Source: Martinezella lusitana (GTDB taxonomy: Bacteria; Pseudomonadota; Alphaproteobacteria; Rhizobiales; Rhizobiaceae). From it: DNA of 64,000 nt. Below, piece after piece: positions 1 to 7,542 of this stretch. The stretch is from the NCBI RefSeq assembly GCF_900094565.1, contig NZ_FMAF01000004.1, positions 186,001-250,000 on the forward strand, read 5' to 3'. The notes beneath the pieces are model-generated. The model searched no databases. It saw only the letters and a list, made by a program, of their open reading frames with translations, and was not told the origin of the DNA. A program made the position numbers and the translations under genes. Positions within the stretch are counted from its first letter, which is position 1, and each line of letters starts with the position of its first letter.

Positions 1-42
1 GCATGCGCGCTGATAACAAGTGCCGTCTTTTCTTCCGACATG
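1..42 (-). CDS. PIG-L family deacetylase, N-terminal fragment (cut by window edge)
   Basis: Only the first 14 codons are inside the window. A start codon at 40-42 is preceded on the minus strand by a strong GGAAGGAG ribosome binding site. The translated start (MSEEKTALVISAHA) matches the usual opening of PIG-L/LmbE-type deacetylases, where an Ala-His pair near residue 13 begins the metal site; in rhizobia such proteins include 4-oxalomesaconate hydratase-like (GalB) enzymes. The family call rests on this short stretch alone, so it is tentative. The intergenic DNA up to htpG holds its promoter and the htpG terminator. Confidence 0.45.
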
Positions 43-185
43 GGAAACTCCTTCCGAACGACAGCGATTTCACGCCGCGCGGCGCAGTTTGCCAATTCGG
101 ACCTCGTGCCCTGGCGATAAGTTTTGGCTATAGCGACCCGCTCTGTCGAACGTATTCAGCCTTCCCGACCGCACTCGAAAGATCC

Positions 186-220
186 GGGCCGGCACGACCT
201 CATCAAAGTCGTGCCGGCCC
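186..220 (-). terminator. Rho-independent-type terminator of htpG
   Basis: A perfect 13-bp stem (GGGCCGGCACGAC with its complement) and a 9-nt loop lie 6 bp past the htpG stop codon. The T-run is short on either strand, so it may act mainly as a stabilising or bidirectional hairpin. Confidence 0.7.
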
Positions 221-226
221 TTTCGA

Positions 227-2113
227 TTACTGGAGAGCCTTTTCCATCACCCGCGCCAGACGCTCGGCGAAAGCGCGCGGATCGGCCGGCTTGTCACCAT
301 CAAGCACGCGCGCCTGATCGAGCAGCAGGAATGCCGCATCGTCGCGCAGCGACGGTGCATCGACCTTGGCGGCGATAGCCTTGACGACCGGGTGATCCAT
401 ATTGATTTCCAGGATCGGCTTGGCGCCGGACTGCAAGCGGCCGGCCCCCTGCAGGATCTTCTCGAGCTGCCGGTCGTAACCCTGTTCGGAGGCGACCAGG
501 CAGACAGCGCTTTCGATCAGGCGATCGGACGCGCGCACGTCCGACACCTCATCGGCAAGCTTTTCCCTGGCGAAATCGATGAAGGCCTGCACTTCGGCGG
601 GAGCGCTTGCGCTTTCCGCCTTGTCTTCGTCCAGCTTCTTGAACTGCGCGAGATCGGCGGAGCCCTGGGTGATCGACTTGAAGCTCTTGCCCTCGAATTC
701 CGGCGCGTTCGTCACCCAGAAGCTGTCGACGGAATCCGTCAGCAACAGCACTTCGATGCCGCGGGCGCGGAAACCTTCGAGCTGAGGCGATGCCTTCAGC
801 TGATCCAGGCTGCCGCCGACGAGATAGTAGATCGACTGCTGGCCTTCCTTGGCGTCCTTGACGTAATCGGCAAGCGAACGGTAGCCATCGCCGGAGGCGG
901 TGGTGCGGAAGCGCGACAGCGCCAGCAGTTGCGTGCGCCGCTCGAAATCCTCGTAGAGGCCTTCCTTGATCAGGCTGCCGAAATTTTCCCAGAGCTTCAG
1001 GAAAGCATCCTGGTCGCTTTCAGCCAGCTTCTCGATCGCCGTGATGATACGGTTGGTGACACCCTTGCGGATCGCCGACAGGATCGCGCTTTCCTGGATC
1101 ATCTCGCGCGAGACGTTGAGCGGGAGGTCGTTCGTATCGACAAGACCGCGCACGAAGCGGAGATAGCGCGGCAACAATTCCGCCTCGTCGGTGATGAAGA
1201 CCCGCTTCACATAGAGCTTCATGCGGCCTTTGCGATCCGGATCGGAGAGATCGAATGGCTGCGAGCCCGGCACGAAGGCGAGGGCGGAATATTCGTGGCG
1301 GCCTTCGGCGCGGAAATGCACCGTCAGCGCCGGCTCGTCATACTGGCCGGAAACGCCGCGATAGAAATCCGTATATTCCTCGCTGGTGATGTCGTTCTTC
1401 GACTTGGTCCAAAGCGCGGTGCCGTCGGTCAGCTGCGTGGGCTCGGCGCCGGGCGCCTCGACGATCTTGATCGGCACCGGCACATGGCCCGACTGCTCCT
1501 TGACGATGCGCTCCACCGTCCAGCGCGATGCATAGCTCTTGGCATCGTCCATCAGATGCAGCGTGATGCGCGTGCCGCGAGCGGGAGCCTCGGCCACATC
1601 GATCGGGGCGACGCTGTAGCCACCCTTGCCGTCGGATGACCAGAGCCAGGCTTCCTCCGCGCCGGCGCGGCGGGAGGCGACGTCGACCCGGTCGGCGACC
1701 ATGAAACAGGAATAGAAGCCGACGCCGAACTGGCCGATGAGCTGGGCGCCTTCGCCCTGCTTGTTGGCCTCGATGCGCTCCATGAAGGCGCGCGTGCCCG
1801 AGCGGGCGATCGTTCCGAGCGCCTCGATCAGCTCGTCGCGGCTCATGCCGATGCCGTTGTCCTCGACGACGAGCTTGTTGCCGTCGGCATCGAGCGTCAG
1901 CAGGATGCGGCTGTCGGGGTCGTTGGCGAGCAGCGCGGGCTCGGCGATTGCCTCATAGCGCAGCTTTTCGCAGGCATCGGCCGCGTTCGAGATCAGCTCG
2001 CGCAGGAAGACGTCCTTATCCGAATAAACCGAGTGAACCATCATATGCAGAAGGCGGGCAACGTCAGCCTCAAAGACGTGGCTCTCAGCGGTGTTTTCTG
2101 CGGTGGTTGTCAT
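227..2113 (-). CDS. htpG: Molecular chaperone HtpG (Hsp90)
   Basis: Cytosolic Hsp90-family ATP-dependent chaperone, 628 aa, the normal full length. The N-terminal GHKL ATPase domain shows catalytic Glu39 and Asn43 in ELISNAADACEK, the DNGIGM nucleotide loop at 85-90 and the GQFGVGFYS lid motif at about 127-135. The middle domain (about 230-500) and C-terminal dimerisation domain follow. The ATG is preceded by AGGAG at a suitable distance. A heat-shock-type promoter lies just upstream and a strong hairpin follows the stop. It stands alone, transcribed away from the cold-shock locus. The assignment is secure. Confidence 0.98.
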   Translation of the reverse strand: MTTTAENTAESHVFEADVARLLHMMVHSVYSDKDVFLRELISNAADACEKLRYEAIAEPALLANDPDSRILLTLDADGNKLVVEDNGIGMSRDELIEALGTIARSGTRAFMERIEANKQGEGAQLIGQFGVGFYSCFMVADRVDVASRRAGAEEAWLWSSDGKGGYSVAPIDVAEAPARGTRITLHLMDDAKSYASRWTVERIVKEQSGHVPVPIKIVEAPGAEPTQLTDGTALWTKSKNDITSEEYTDFYRGVSGQYDEPALTVHFRAEGRHEYSALAFVPGSQPFDLSDPDRKGRMKLYVKRVFITDEAELLPRYLRFVRGLVDTNDLPLNVSREMIQESAILSAIRKGVTNRIITAIEKLAESDQDAFLKLWENFGSLIKEGLYEDFERRTQLLALSRFRTTASGDGYRSLADYVKDAKEGQQSIYYLVGGSLDQLKASPQLEGFRARGIEVLLLTDSVDSFWVTNAPEFEGKSFKSITQGSADLAQFKKLDEDKAESASAPAEVQAFIDFAREKLADEVSDVRASDRLIESAVCLVASEQGYDRQLEKILQGAGRLQSGAKPILEINMDHPVVKAIAAKVDAPSLRDDAAFLLLDQARVLDGDKPADPRAFAERLARVMEKALQ

Positions 2114-2154
2114 GTGCGTCTAGTCTCCTGGGAATATTGAAAGTCGCGCCGAAC

Positions 2155-2183
2155 AGGTGGCGGAAGATGAGGCAAATTTCAAG
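2155..2183 (-). promoter_or_regulatory. Putative sigma-32 (RpoH) promoter of htpG
   Basis: On the minus strand the sequence reads CTTGAA, 17 bp, then CCACCT, about 40 bp before the htpG start. This fits the CTTGAA / CC-type -10 pattern of alphaproteobacterial RpoH promoters. The -10 box is imperfect; gene identity supports the call. Confidence 0.55.
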
Positions 2184-2624
2184 CGGGCGTTGTCGCTTCA
2201 TGCGCTAGCGGCCAGATGATTTTCGCTCTCATCCGACACAACCGTCCATCCGGCAAATGTTCCGGCCGCGCGACCCGCAACGTCGCCTGCCAGCCGGTCG
2301 CGGCTCCTGCCGTACCGATACCCGCGGGATCGTCGACACATGCCTTGCGACCGCGGCCGTGGGTGTAGCGAACACCCCATCGCGATTGTAAATCAACGGT
2401 TATTTTCATTTATTGTATCGGAGCGGCTGCCGGTTAAAATCGTCGGCCATAAATGCAGCCTTGCCTTTGCCTTGTTTCAGCCCTATGTTAATAATGTCGA
2501 TCTTGCTTGATGATCTTTGTTAACGCGGAAGCGTAGCCGAATTTTCTTTCAATTTTGGTCGTGATACTGCGGCAAATGGTTTGTCGCGGAGCGAAATTCT
2601 ATGTCTAATTGAAAGGAAATTGTC
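2184..2624. other. Intergenic region between htpG and cspA
   Basis: About 440 bp with no convincing gene; the short open frames here lack family resemblance and plausible starts. The half next to cspA is AT-richer and probably contains the cspA promoter and a long 5' untranslated leader, as is usual for cold-shock genes. I could not fix a -35/-10 pair with confidence. The cspA ribosome binding site is GAAAGGA at about 2610-2616. Confidence 0.5.
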
Positions 2625-2834
2625 ATGAGCTCTGGAACTGTAAAGTGGTTCAATAGCGCCAAGGGTTTTGGCTTCATTCAACCTGAAGACGGCGCAACGG
2701 ATGTGTTTGTTCACATTTCCGCTGTGGAGCGCGCGGGTATGAATTCTCTCGCCGAAGGCCAGAAGGTCGATTACGAACTGGTTCGCGATCGCAAGACCGG
2801 CAAGAGTTCTGCCGACAATCTCAAAGCTATCTGA
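2625..2834 (+). CDS. cspA: Cold-shock protein, CspA family
   Basis: Single cold-shock domain of 69 aa, the full family length. RNP1 (KGFGFIQ, about 13-19) and RNP2 (VFVHI, about 27-31) are intact, so it should bind single-stranded nucleic acid as an RNA chaperone. The start follows GAAAGGA. The stop is 16 bp before a hairpin-containing leader that precedes the next small gene, so most cspA transcripts probably end there. Rhizobia carry several paralogues, so the exact csp number cannot be assigned. Confidence 0.95.
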   Translation: MSSGTVKWFNSAKGFGFIQPEDGATDVFVHISAVERAGMNSLAEGQKVDYELVRDRKTGKSSADNLKAI

Positions 2835-2850
2835 TTGTCATTCGTCATGC

Positions 2851-2949
2851 TGACCACGGATGTACCGGCAGCAAGGATCGAACTGGCAGGGAAAGGTCGG
2901 GTAATGCCCGGCCTTTTGTATTTCTGCGGCCCATCAGCGAGGGGATGCC
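2851..2949 (+). promoter_or_regulatory. Duplicated leader element, copy 1
   Basis: It starts with TGACCACGGATGTACCGGCA (2851-2870), then has a hairpin at 2892-2916 (10-bp stem with one G-T pair, 5-nt loop) ending in TTTT, then a GAGGGG ribosome binding site and the ATG at 2950. A second copy with the same spacings lies at 4328-4426. It may be only the cspA terminator, but the conserved 20-mer and the fixed 80-nt distance to an ATG in both copies argue for a regulatory leader or small RNA. Confidence 0.6.
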
Positions 2950-3243
2950 ATGAGCAGAATGAAGTTTTCGGCTGGAGACGTAGTGGTCTTGAAAGCGGAT
3001 CTCACTCGGCTGAAAGCAGCCCCAAGGACATGCCGCATCATAAGCATGCTCCCCTCCGACTCCGCCGAGGCATATTATCAGGTTCGCTTCACGCATGAGA
3101 GCTTTGAACGCCGCATCTCGGAGGCGGACATCGAGCAGCTTTGCGCGGATCCAGTTGCCGACAGCCAAAACTCCACATCCGCAAGACCGGAGCCTTGGCT
3201 GAAACCCCTTACTGCGGGAGGCAAAAAACAAGCCTTCAGATAG
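2950..3243 (+). CDS. Conserved hypothetical small protein next to cspA
   Basis: A 97-aa soluble protein without signal peptide or membrane segment. The N-terminal half (sequence [12 protein letters not shown] at 6-17, then ISMLP and YYQVRF) suggests a small beta-barrel resembling KOW/SH3-like folds, but this is inference. The C-terminal 30 residues look disordered. The start is set by GAGGGG six bases upstream. It lies between cspA and an S21 paralogue on the same strand and is probably co-expressed with the latter (40 bp gap). Function unknown. Confidence 0.7.
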   Translation: MSRMKFSAGDVVVLKADLTRLKAAPRTCRIISMLPSDSAEAYYQVRFTHESFERRISEADIEQLCADPVADSQNSTSARPEPWLKPLTAGGKKQAFR

Positions 3244-3283
3244 GGCGCGGAGCGACATGCTGTGCGCTACGGAAAGGTATGAT

Positions 3284-3523
3284 TTGCAAGTTTTTGTAAA
3301 AGACAATGATATTGATCAAGCATTGCGCGTACTGAAGAAGAAGATGATCCGTGAAGGCATTTTTCGCGAAATAAAAGTGCGTTCAGCCTTTGTGAAGCCA
3401 TCCGAGCAGCGTGTTCAAGAGAAAGCGCAAGCCATTCGCCGGCACCGCAAGCTGATGCGCAAGAAGCTACAAAGAGACGGTCTGCTGCCCAAGAGCACCC
3501 GAAGCCGGACCCAAAGTCGTTAA
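3284..3523 (+). CDS. rpsU: 30S ribosomal protein S21 (bS21) paralogue
   Basis: Small basic ribosomal protein of the 30S subunit, 79 aa from a TTG start at 3284. The TTG is chosen because GGAAAGG sits 6 bp upstream and translation from it gives the family opening [20 protein letters not shown]; an ATG at 3257 would add nine residues unlike any S21. The core [12 protein letters not shown] and the basic helix ([11 protein letters not shown]) are present. It differs from typical rhizobial S21 in several core positions, so it is likely an accessory copy tied to cold or stress adaptation. S21 affects base pairing of mRNAs to the anti-Shine-Dalgarno region. Confidence 0.88.
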   Translation: MQVFVKDNDIDQALRVLKKKMIREGIFREIKVRSAFVKPSEQRVQEKAQAIRRHRKLMRKKLQRDGLLPKSTRSRTQSR

Positions 3524-3570
3524 TCTTCGACAACCCTCCCCAATTTACTGCTGTGCGCGAAGGAGCGATC

Positions 3571-3801
3571 ATGACAGCCACCAAGGACCAATTCTTCAAG
3601 AAGGCTGCGTCTCTCACCAACGACAAAGCCGCGACCACCACCAGCATGGCAAAATCCATCGTGGCGGCGGAAAACTCCGCCCGGGAAAAGAAAACCGAGG
3701 CGCTGCGAACTCTTCGCCTGCAACAAGAAGCCACGGAAGAACCGAAAACGGCCACCTTGGTAAAGGAAAGAAAAAAGCCCATCCGGCGTGGCCGGGCGTG
3801 A
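3571..3801 (+). CDS. Small Lys/Arg-rich protein, paralogue of the gene at 4427
   Basis: A 76-aa hydrophilic, basic, probably helical protein that I do not recognise as a named family. The ATG at 3571 is preferred over one at 3553 because AAGGAG lies at a proper distance before it. The stretch AREKKTEALRTLRLQQE resembles ARESKTERLRQARLAKE in the gene at 4427, and both end in a basic tail (KKPIRRGRA / KQGRRLKG). It follows the S21 paralogue by 47 bp and may share its transcript. The basic tails suggest nucleic-acid or ribosome contact, but that is inference. Confidence 0.65.
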   Translation: MTATKDQFFKKAASLTNDKAATTTSMAKSIVAAENSAREKKTEALRTLRLQQEATEEPKTATLVKERKKPIRRGRA

Positions 3802-3858
3802 CATTGCGGGAGAATATCGCCTAACCATTAAGGGACAAGGCAATCTCGCCTGCGCGCG

Positions 3859-4053
3859 CTAGAAGCCCAGGCGTTCACGTCTTTCCATGTCCTTGACATT
3901 AAGAATGGCGCAATAGGCCTTTGCTTCCTTCTCAGTCAGAACGTTCAGTATCCAATGCGTGGGCTCCGCAGCCCTTCCCGTGAAGACATCGTACACTGTC
4001 CAGGTACAATCACGCTCCTCACGAACGCTGTATCTGAATGTAAGCTTCGACAT
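3859..4053 (-). CDS. Conserved hypothetical small protein
   Basis: A 64-aa protein with a balanced, protein-like composition: SVREERDCTWTVYDVFTG in the first half and a helix-like LTEKEAKAYCAILN near the end. A weak GGTGG precedes the ATG. It is transcribed against its neighbours in the small-protein locus. No named family, signal peptide or membrane segment is evident. I regard it as real because its composition and codon use resemble genuine rhizobial small proteins; this is not proven. Confidence 0.55.
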   Translation of the reverse strand: MSKLTFRYSVREERDCTWTVYDVFTGRAAEPTHWILNVLTEKEAKAYCAILNVKDMERRERLGF

Positions 4054-4327
4054 GGGCCACCGAGAAGGATGGGGCGGAGCAATTTCCGTGTCGCATCGAT
4101 CTCAAGTAGTTTATCAGCCATTTAAGTTTCGGAGAAGACGGATACTCATCATCTCCTTAGCTGCATCGAAAAAACGTCCGGAAACTCCCTATGGACGCCT
4201 AATAAATCGAAATAAATTTCTCTAGTACTTGCATTCGACGGAATGACACCCCACATCTACAAAGTAACATTGCTGGTGAGCGCTAACGAAATTTGACGCT
4301 CGCGATGTTTTAGTCGTTTTCCTCTTT
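4054..4327. other. Intergenic, no gene seen
   Basis: Relatively AT-rich stretch before the second leader element. It presumably carries the promoter for the gene at 4427; TTGACG at 4293-4298 is a possible -35 box but no good -10 box follows. Confidence 0.4.
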
Positions 4328-4426
4328 TGACCACGGATGTACTGGCATTGGTGCGAGGGCGATGTGAGGAAGGTCGGCGCGGTTTCGCTCCGGCCTTTTT
4401 TGTTGCCGGCAGCTCCAGGAGGCAAC
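4328..4426 (+). promoter_or_regulatory. Duplicated leader element, copy 2, with terminator hairpin
   Basis: TGACCACGGATGTACTGGCA (4328-4347) is 19/20 identical to copy 1. A stem (AAGGTCGG with CCGGCCTT, one G-T pair, plus a 3-bp inner helix) spans 4370-4397 and is followed by a strong T-run, which is a classic intrinsic terminator shape. GGAGG then leads to the ATG at 4427. Offsets of the 20-mer, the AAGGTCGG arm and the ATG are identical in both copies. There is no upstream gene for it to terminate, so an attenuator or a small RNA is likely. Confidence 0.65.
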
Positions 4427-4645
4427 ATGAGTGCATTTAGAGTCAATCGGTCAGAGCAGCGCTTGTCCAGAGCCGAAAAAGCGGCGATTGCCACGAATGA
4501 TTCAGCACGGACCATCATTCAAAACGAAGTCGTTGCGCGTGAAAGCAAGACGGAGCGCCTTCGCCAGGCAAGATTGGCCAAGGAAGTGTCGGACCCATCC
4601 GTTGAGAAGCCGAAGCAAAAACAGGGGCGCAGGCTGAAAGGCTAG
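4427..4645 (+). CDS. Small basic protein, paralogue of the gene at 3571
   Basis: A 72-aa hydrophilic protein, predicted mostly helical, ending in a Lys/Arg-rich tail. The start is fixed by GGAGG seven bases upstream; starts further upstream would run through the leader hairpin. It shares the ARESKTERLRQARLAKE-type block and basic tail with the gene at 3571. It sits behind the second copy of the duplicated leader, so its expression is probably controlled at transcript level. Function unknown. Confidence 0.65.
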   Translation: MSAFRVNRSEQRLSRAEKAAIATNDSARTIIQNEVVARESKTERLRQARLAKEVSDPSVEKPKQKQGRRLKG

Positions 4646-4875
4646 TAGACCGTCAACGTCCGAATTGGAAAAGACGACCGCGACACTCTTCTAAGCATTT
4701 GATTGGCTACGAACGTCAACCCCATTCACTGGCGTTGCAAGTCCGGGACATTCCGCAGAGCAGTCGGAATATGCTCGCCCTATATTCGGAACCCGAGAGC
4801 GCTGGGCGCTCACCGCCATAGGCTTGACTTATTGCACTCAATATGAGAACATAAAGTGAACATATGGAGATGTCC

Positions 4876-5049
4876 ATGACCAAAGCTGAACAAGTCATTG
4901 AGCGTGCCATGACCTTTGTCGCGGTCTCGAAGGCGCTTCGGGAGCGCGAGCAGAAGCGGCTCGCCAATTGGAAACGCCGCGTCGACATCAGCCGGCCGCT
5001 ACCACCCTTGCCGCGTGCCGTTCAGCTTTCATTGAAACTTGATAGCTGA
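4876..5049 (+). CDS. Hypothetical small protein
   Basis: A 57-aa basic, helical-looking protein (motif REREQKRLANWKRR at about 26-39) with a proline-rich middle (RPLPPLPR). The ATG at 4876 has GGAG six bases upstream and is preferred over 4864. It is the last of the small genes in this locus; a 14-bp perfect hairpin follows. No family recognised. Confidence 0.55.
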   Translation: MTKAEQVIERAMTFVAVSKALREREQKRLANWKRRVDISRPLPPLPRAVQLSLKLDS

Positions 5050-5082
5050 AGCGGCAGGCGTGGTAACAGCACCCGGCCGGCT

Positions 5083-5114
5083 GTGAAGCGCCCGCCGGAA
5101 GGCGGGCGCTTCAC
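5083..5114. terminator. Strong hairpin between convergent genes
   Basis: A perfect 14-bp stem (GTGAAGCGCCCGCC) with a GGAA loop lies between the small gene ending at 5049 and the hydrolase ending at 5129. T-runs are weak on both sides. It probably serves as a shared terminator. Confidence 0.65.
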
Positions 5115-5128
5115 TCTTCGGGGGATCT

Positions 5129-6097
5129 TTAAGCCTTGAAGAACGCCAGCAGATCCGCATTGATGATATCCGCATGCGTGGTCGCCATGCCGTGCGGAAA
5201 GCCTTTGTAGACTTTCAGCGTGCCGTTCTTCAGCAGCTTGATGGACAAAAGGGCCGCGTCCGCAATCGGGACGATCTGGTCATCATCGCCATGCATGACC
5301 AGCGTCGGCACCTCGATCTTCTTCAGATCCTCAGTGAAGTCCGTTTCCGAGAAGGCCTTGATGCAGTCGTAATGCGCCTTGGCGCCCCCCATCATGCCCT
5401 GACGCCACCAATTATCGATGACGCCCTGCGAAACCACCGCACCGGGGCGATTGAAGCCGTAAAACGGTCCTGACGGAACGTCGCGGAAGAATTGCGCGCG
5501 ATTGGCGGCAAGCGCCGCGCGGAAGCCATCGAATACCTCCAGCGGCAGGCCACCGGGATTCTTGTCGGACTTGACCATGATCGGCGGCACGGCGCCAATC
5601 AGCACCGCCTTGGAAACCCGGCCATGACCGCCATACTGCGCCACGTAGCGGGCGACTTCGCCACCGCCGGTCGAATGGCCGACGTGAATGGCGCCTTTCA
5701 GGTCGAGATGCTCGGCGAGTGCGGCCACGTCGGCAGCATAGGTATCCATCTCGTTTCCGGTCGCCGTCTGGCTCGAGCGCCCGTGGCCGCGGCGATCATG
5801 GGCGATAACGCGGTAGCCCTGATTGAGGAAAAAGAGCATCTGGGCGTCCCAATCGTCCGAGCTCAGCGGCCATCCGTGATGGAAGACGATCGGCTGGCCT
5901 GTTCCCCAATCCTTGTAGAAGATCTGAGTTCCGTCCTTGGTGGTGATCGTGCTGCTGCTCATTGTGTCCTTACCTTTCGAAGATTGCTTTGCAGAGGCTT
6001 GTGCAGGTTGAGCGAAGGGCATGACGGCGGCGGCGGCAAGGCCTAGTCCGGCGGTCATAACGCCACGACGGGTAGCTTGATTGATCGACTGGCTCAT
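5129..6097 (-). CDS. Tat-exported alpha/beta hydrolase (chloroperoxidase/arylesterase type)
   Basis: A 322-aa serine hydrolase of the cofactor-free haloperoxidase/esterase group. A twin-arginine signal ([10 protein letters not shown], Arg10-Arg11) with a hydrophobic run and PAQA cleavage site precedes the catalytic domain. The nucleophile elbow is GHSTGG (Ser142) and the catalytic His is in FPHGMATTH near the C-terminus; an HGWP oxyanion motif is at about 74-77. The ATG at 6097 follows GGAG by seven bases, which beats the GTG at 6109. Two palindromes in the upstream DNA suggest control by a MarR-type repressor. The substrate is unknown; organic peroxide defence or ester hydrolysis are both possible. 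Confidence 0.88.
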   Translation of the reverse strand: MSQSINQATRRGVMTAGLGLAAAAVMPFAQPAQASAKQSSKGKDTMSSSTITTKDGTQIFYKDWGTGQPIVFHHGWPLSSDDWDAQMLFFLNQGYRVIAHDRRGHGRSSQTATGNEMDTYAADVAALAEHLDLKGAIHVGHSTGGGEVARYVAQYGGHGRVSKAVLIGAVPPIMVKSDKNPGGLPLEVFDGFRAALAANRAQFFRDVPSGPFYGFNRPGAVVSQGVIDNWWRQGMMGGAKAHYDCIKAFSETDFTEDLKKIEVPTLVMHGDDDQIVPIADAALLSIKLLKNGTLKVYKGFPHGMATTHADIINADLLAFFKA

Positions 6098-6116
6098 TTC
6101 AATCTCCACTTATAAT

Positions 6117-6143
6117 ATATTGCGCGATTTATTATCGCAATAT
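6117..6143. promoter_or_regulatory. Operator-like palindrome before the Tat hydrolase
   Basis: Perfect inverted arms ATATTGCG (6117-6124) and CGCAATAT (6136-6143) around an 11-nt AT-rich centre, just upstream of the ribosome binding site and downstream of a candidate -10 box. Size and composition fit a MarR/OhrR-type repressor site. The regulator is not in this window. Confidence 0.5.
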
Positions 6144-6148
6144 CATTA

Positions 6149-6177
6149 TGCATAGAGCACTCGCCGCGCGTTGTCTA
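6149..6177 (-). promoter_or_regulatory. Candidate promoter of the Tat hydrolase
   Basis: Minus-strand TAGACA (6172-6177), 17-bp spacer, TATGCA (6149-6154). The -35 box matches TTGACA at five of six bases; the -10 is weaker. The palindrome at 6117-6143 would cover the start of transcription. Confidence 0.4.
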
Positions 6178-6199
6178 CAAAAAATTTATCTTACGATTA

Positions 6200-6211
6200 T
6201 ATCGTGCGATA
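6200..6211. promoter_or_regulatory. Second operator-like palindrome (TATCG-TG-CGATA)
   Basis: A 12-bp perfect palindrome upstream of the candidate -35 box; it shares the CGAT/ATCG half-site core with the palindrome at 6117-6143. It could be an upstream site for the same regulator. Confidence 0.35.
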
Positions 6212-6269
6212 AATAATTATAGGATACTCCACGAAACCCAATCGGGCCGCATACGATTGTACGCCAAGA

Positions 6270-7316
6270 CTATTGCGCGGGTTTGTCGACGAAATGCGAA
6301 ATCGCGAATTCCGCCACTCTCCCATTCGACTTCCTGGCATCCTCGAGCCAGAATGGGAAAATCTGCCACTGGTGAATCATGCCAGGCCAGATTTCCAGGG
6401 CCACGTCTCCGCCCGCCTGCCGCACCTTGTCCGCCAGCCGCACACTGTCATCCAGCAGCGTCTCCCGCGAACCCACCTGGATCAGCAGGGGTGGAAAGCC
6501 GGCCAAATTGGCATAGAGCGGCGATATCTCGGGATCGACCGGTGATCGGTCGGCAACATAGGCATTGTGGATGATGGTCAATTCCTCCTTGCCCATGAAC
6601 GGGTCACGGGAAGCGTTTGCAACCAGTGACGCCCCCGTCGCGGCGAAATCGGTCACCGGGCTCATGGCAACCACTGCCGCGGGAAGCGCTCCTTTGAGGC
6701 GAAGCTGGTTCAGGATAATCTCGATGGCCAGGGTTCCGCCGACCGACTCTCCCGCAATGACAATGTTTCCGGCCTTGTATCCTGACGACAGGAGCCAACG
6801 ATAGGCCGCCACCGCATCGTTGATCTGCGAGGGAAAACCGTGTTCGGGCGCGAGACGATAGTCGATGAGCAGCACATCGGCAGACGCCCCCTTGGCAAGC
6901 GAGGCGGCAATATTGCGGTGTGTCCGCAGCGAGCCGCTATAAAAGCCCCCTCCATGCAGATAGAGAATGGCACGCCTGCCGATTCCATAGTGCAGCCGTG
7001 CCGGCCAGATCAGATCGCCGGCAACGCCGTTGGCGTCAACCCGGCGAATCTGCACCCGTGTCGGATCCGGCGTCGCTGCCATCAGATTCTCGAAGTCGGC
7101 ACGCCGCTGCAACAGGTCCTTGTCGGCCATGGCACCGCTGTCGCGCAGCGCTTTGATCAGCTTCTCGATCTGCTCGCCCGATGCCTTCGTCTGCTGCCCG
7201 ACCTCAAGCGCGTGAGCTTCTGATGCCGGCAGCATCGGCGAGAAAACCGCGGCGACCAGAATGTTCATCGCCATGGCAAAACGGGGAATGCAGCGAAATG
7301 ATCGGAACTTGTTCAT
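6270..7316 (-). CDS. Exported alpha/beta hydrolase of the hormone-sensitive-lipase family
   Basis: A 348-aa acetyl-esterase/lipase-type enzyme. The start at 7316 gives a signal peptide (basic start, hydrophobic segment about 16-30, ASEAHA cleavage site about 31-36); an upstream extension to 7397 would bury it. The HGGG oxyanion motif is at 121-124, the nucleophile Ser191 is in GESVGG, and the acid and His lie in VGSRETLLDD and MIHQWQ. This is the full triad of family IV esterases. It is probably periplasmic or secreted and hydrolyses small acyl esters. It stands alone on the minus strand. Confidence 0.85.
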   Translation of the reverse strand: MNKFRSFRCIPRFAMAMNILVAAVFSPMLPASEAHALEVGQQTKASGEQIEKLIKALRDSGAMADKDLLQRRADFENLMAATPDPTRVQIRRVDANGVAGDLIWPARLHYGIGRRAILYLHGGGFYSGSLRTHRNIAASLAKGASADVLLIDYRLAPEHGFPSQINDAVAAYRWLLSSGYKAGNIVIAGESVGGTLAIEIILNQLRLKGALPAAVVAMSPVTDFAATGASLVANASRDPFMGKEELTIIHNAYVADRSPVDPEISPLYANLAGFPPLLIQVGSRETLLDDSVRLADKVRQAGGDVALEIWPGMIHQWQIFPFWLEDARKSNGRVAEFAISHFVDKPAQ

Positions 7317-7542
7317 CAGAATAGCCTCTCGCCCACCACAAGGCCGCACACGACATCGTGATGCCACGGTCGCAGAAATGCTGTTCCTGTCAAGCATGAG
7401 AGGCTACCTGAAATCAGGATCCTGTTCGCCCGATTGGGCATCGTCACCTCGATGGGATTGTCGCTACGATCAAAAGTCAGATCGTGTCCTTATCGACGTT
7501 CCATTTCAGCGAGGTGACATCGCTTGCGCACAGGATCGGCGC

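Noticed and set aside
392..1639. Long open frame (415 codons) on the plus strand opposite htpG
   Set aside because: It is antisense to the unmistakable htpG gene, has biased His/Arg/Gly-rich composition and no family features.
2179..2409. Short minus-strand frames upstream of htpG
   Set aside because: They cover the heat-shock-type promoter and lack any family resemblance.
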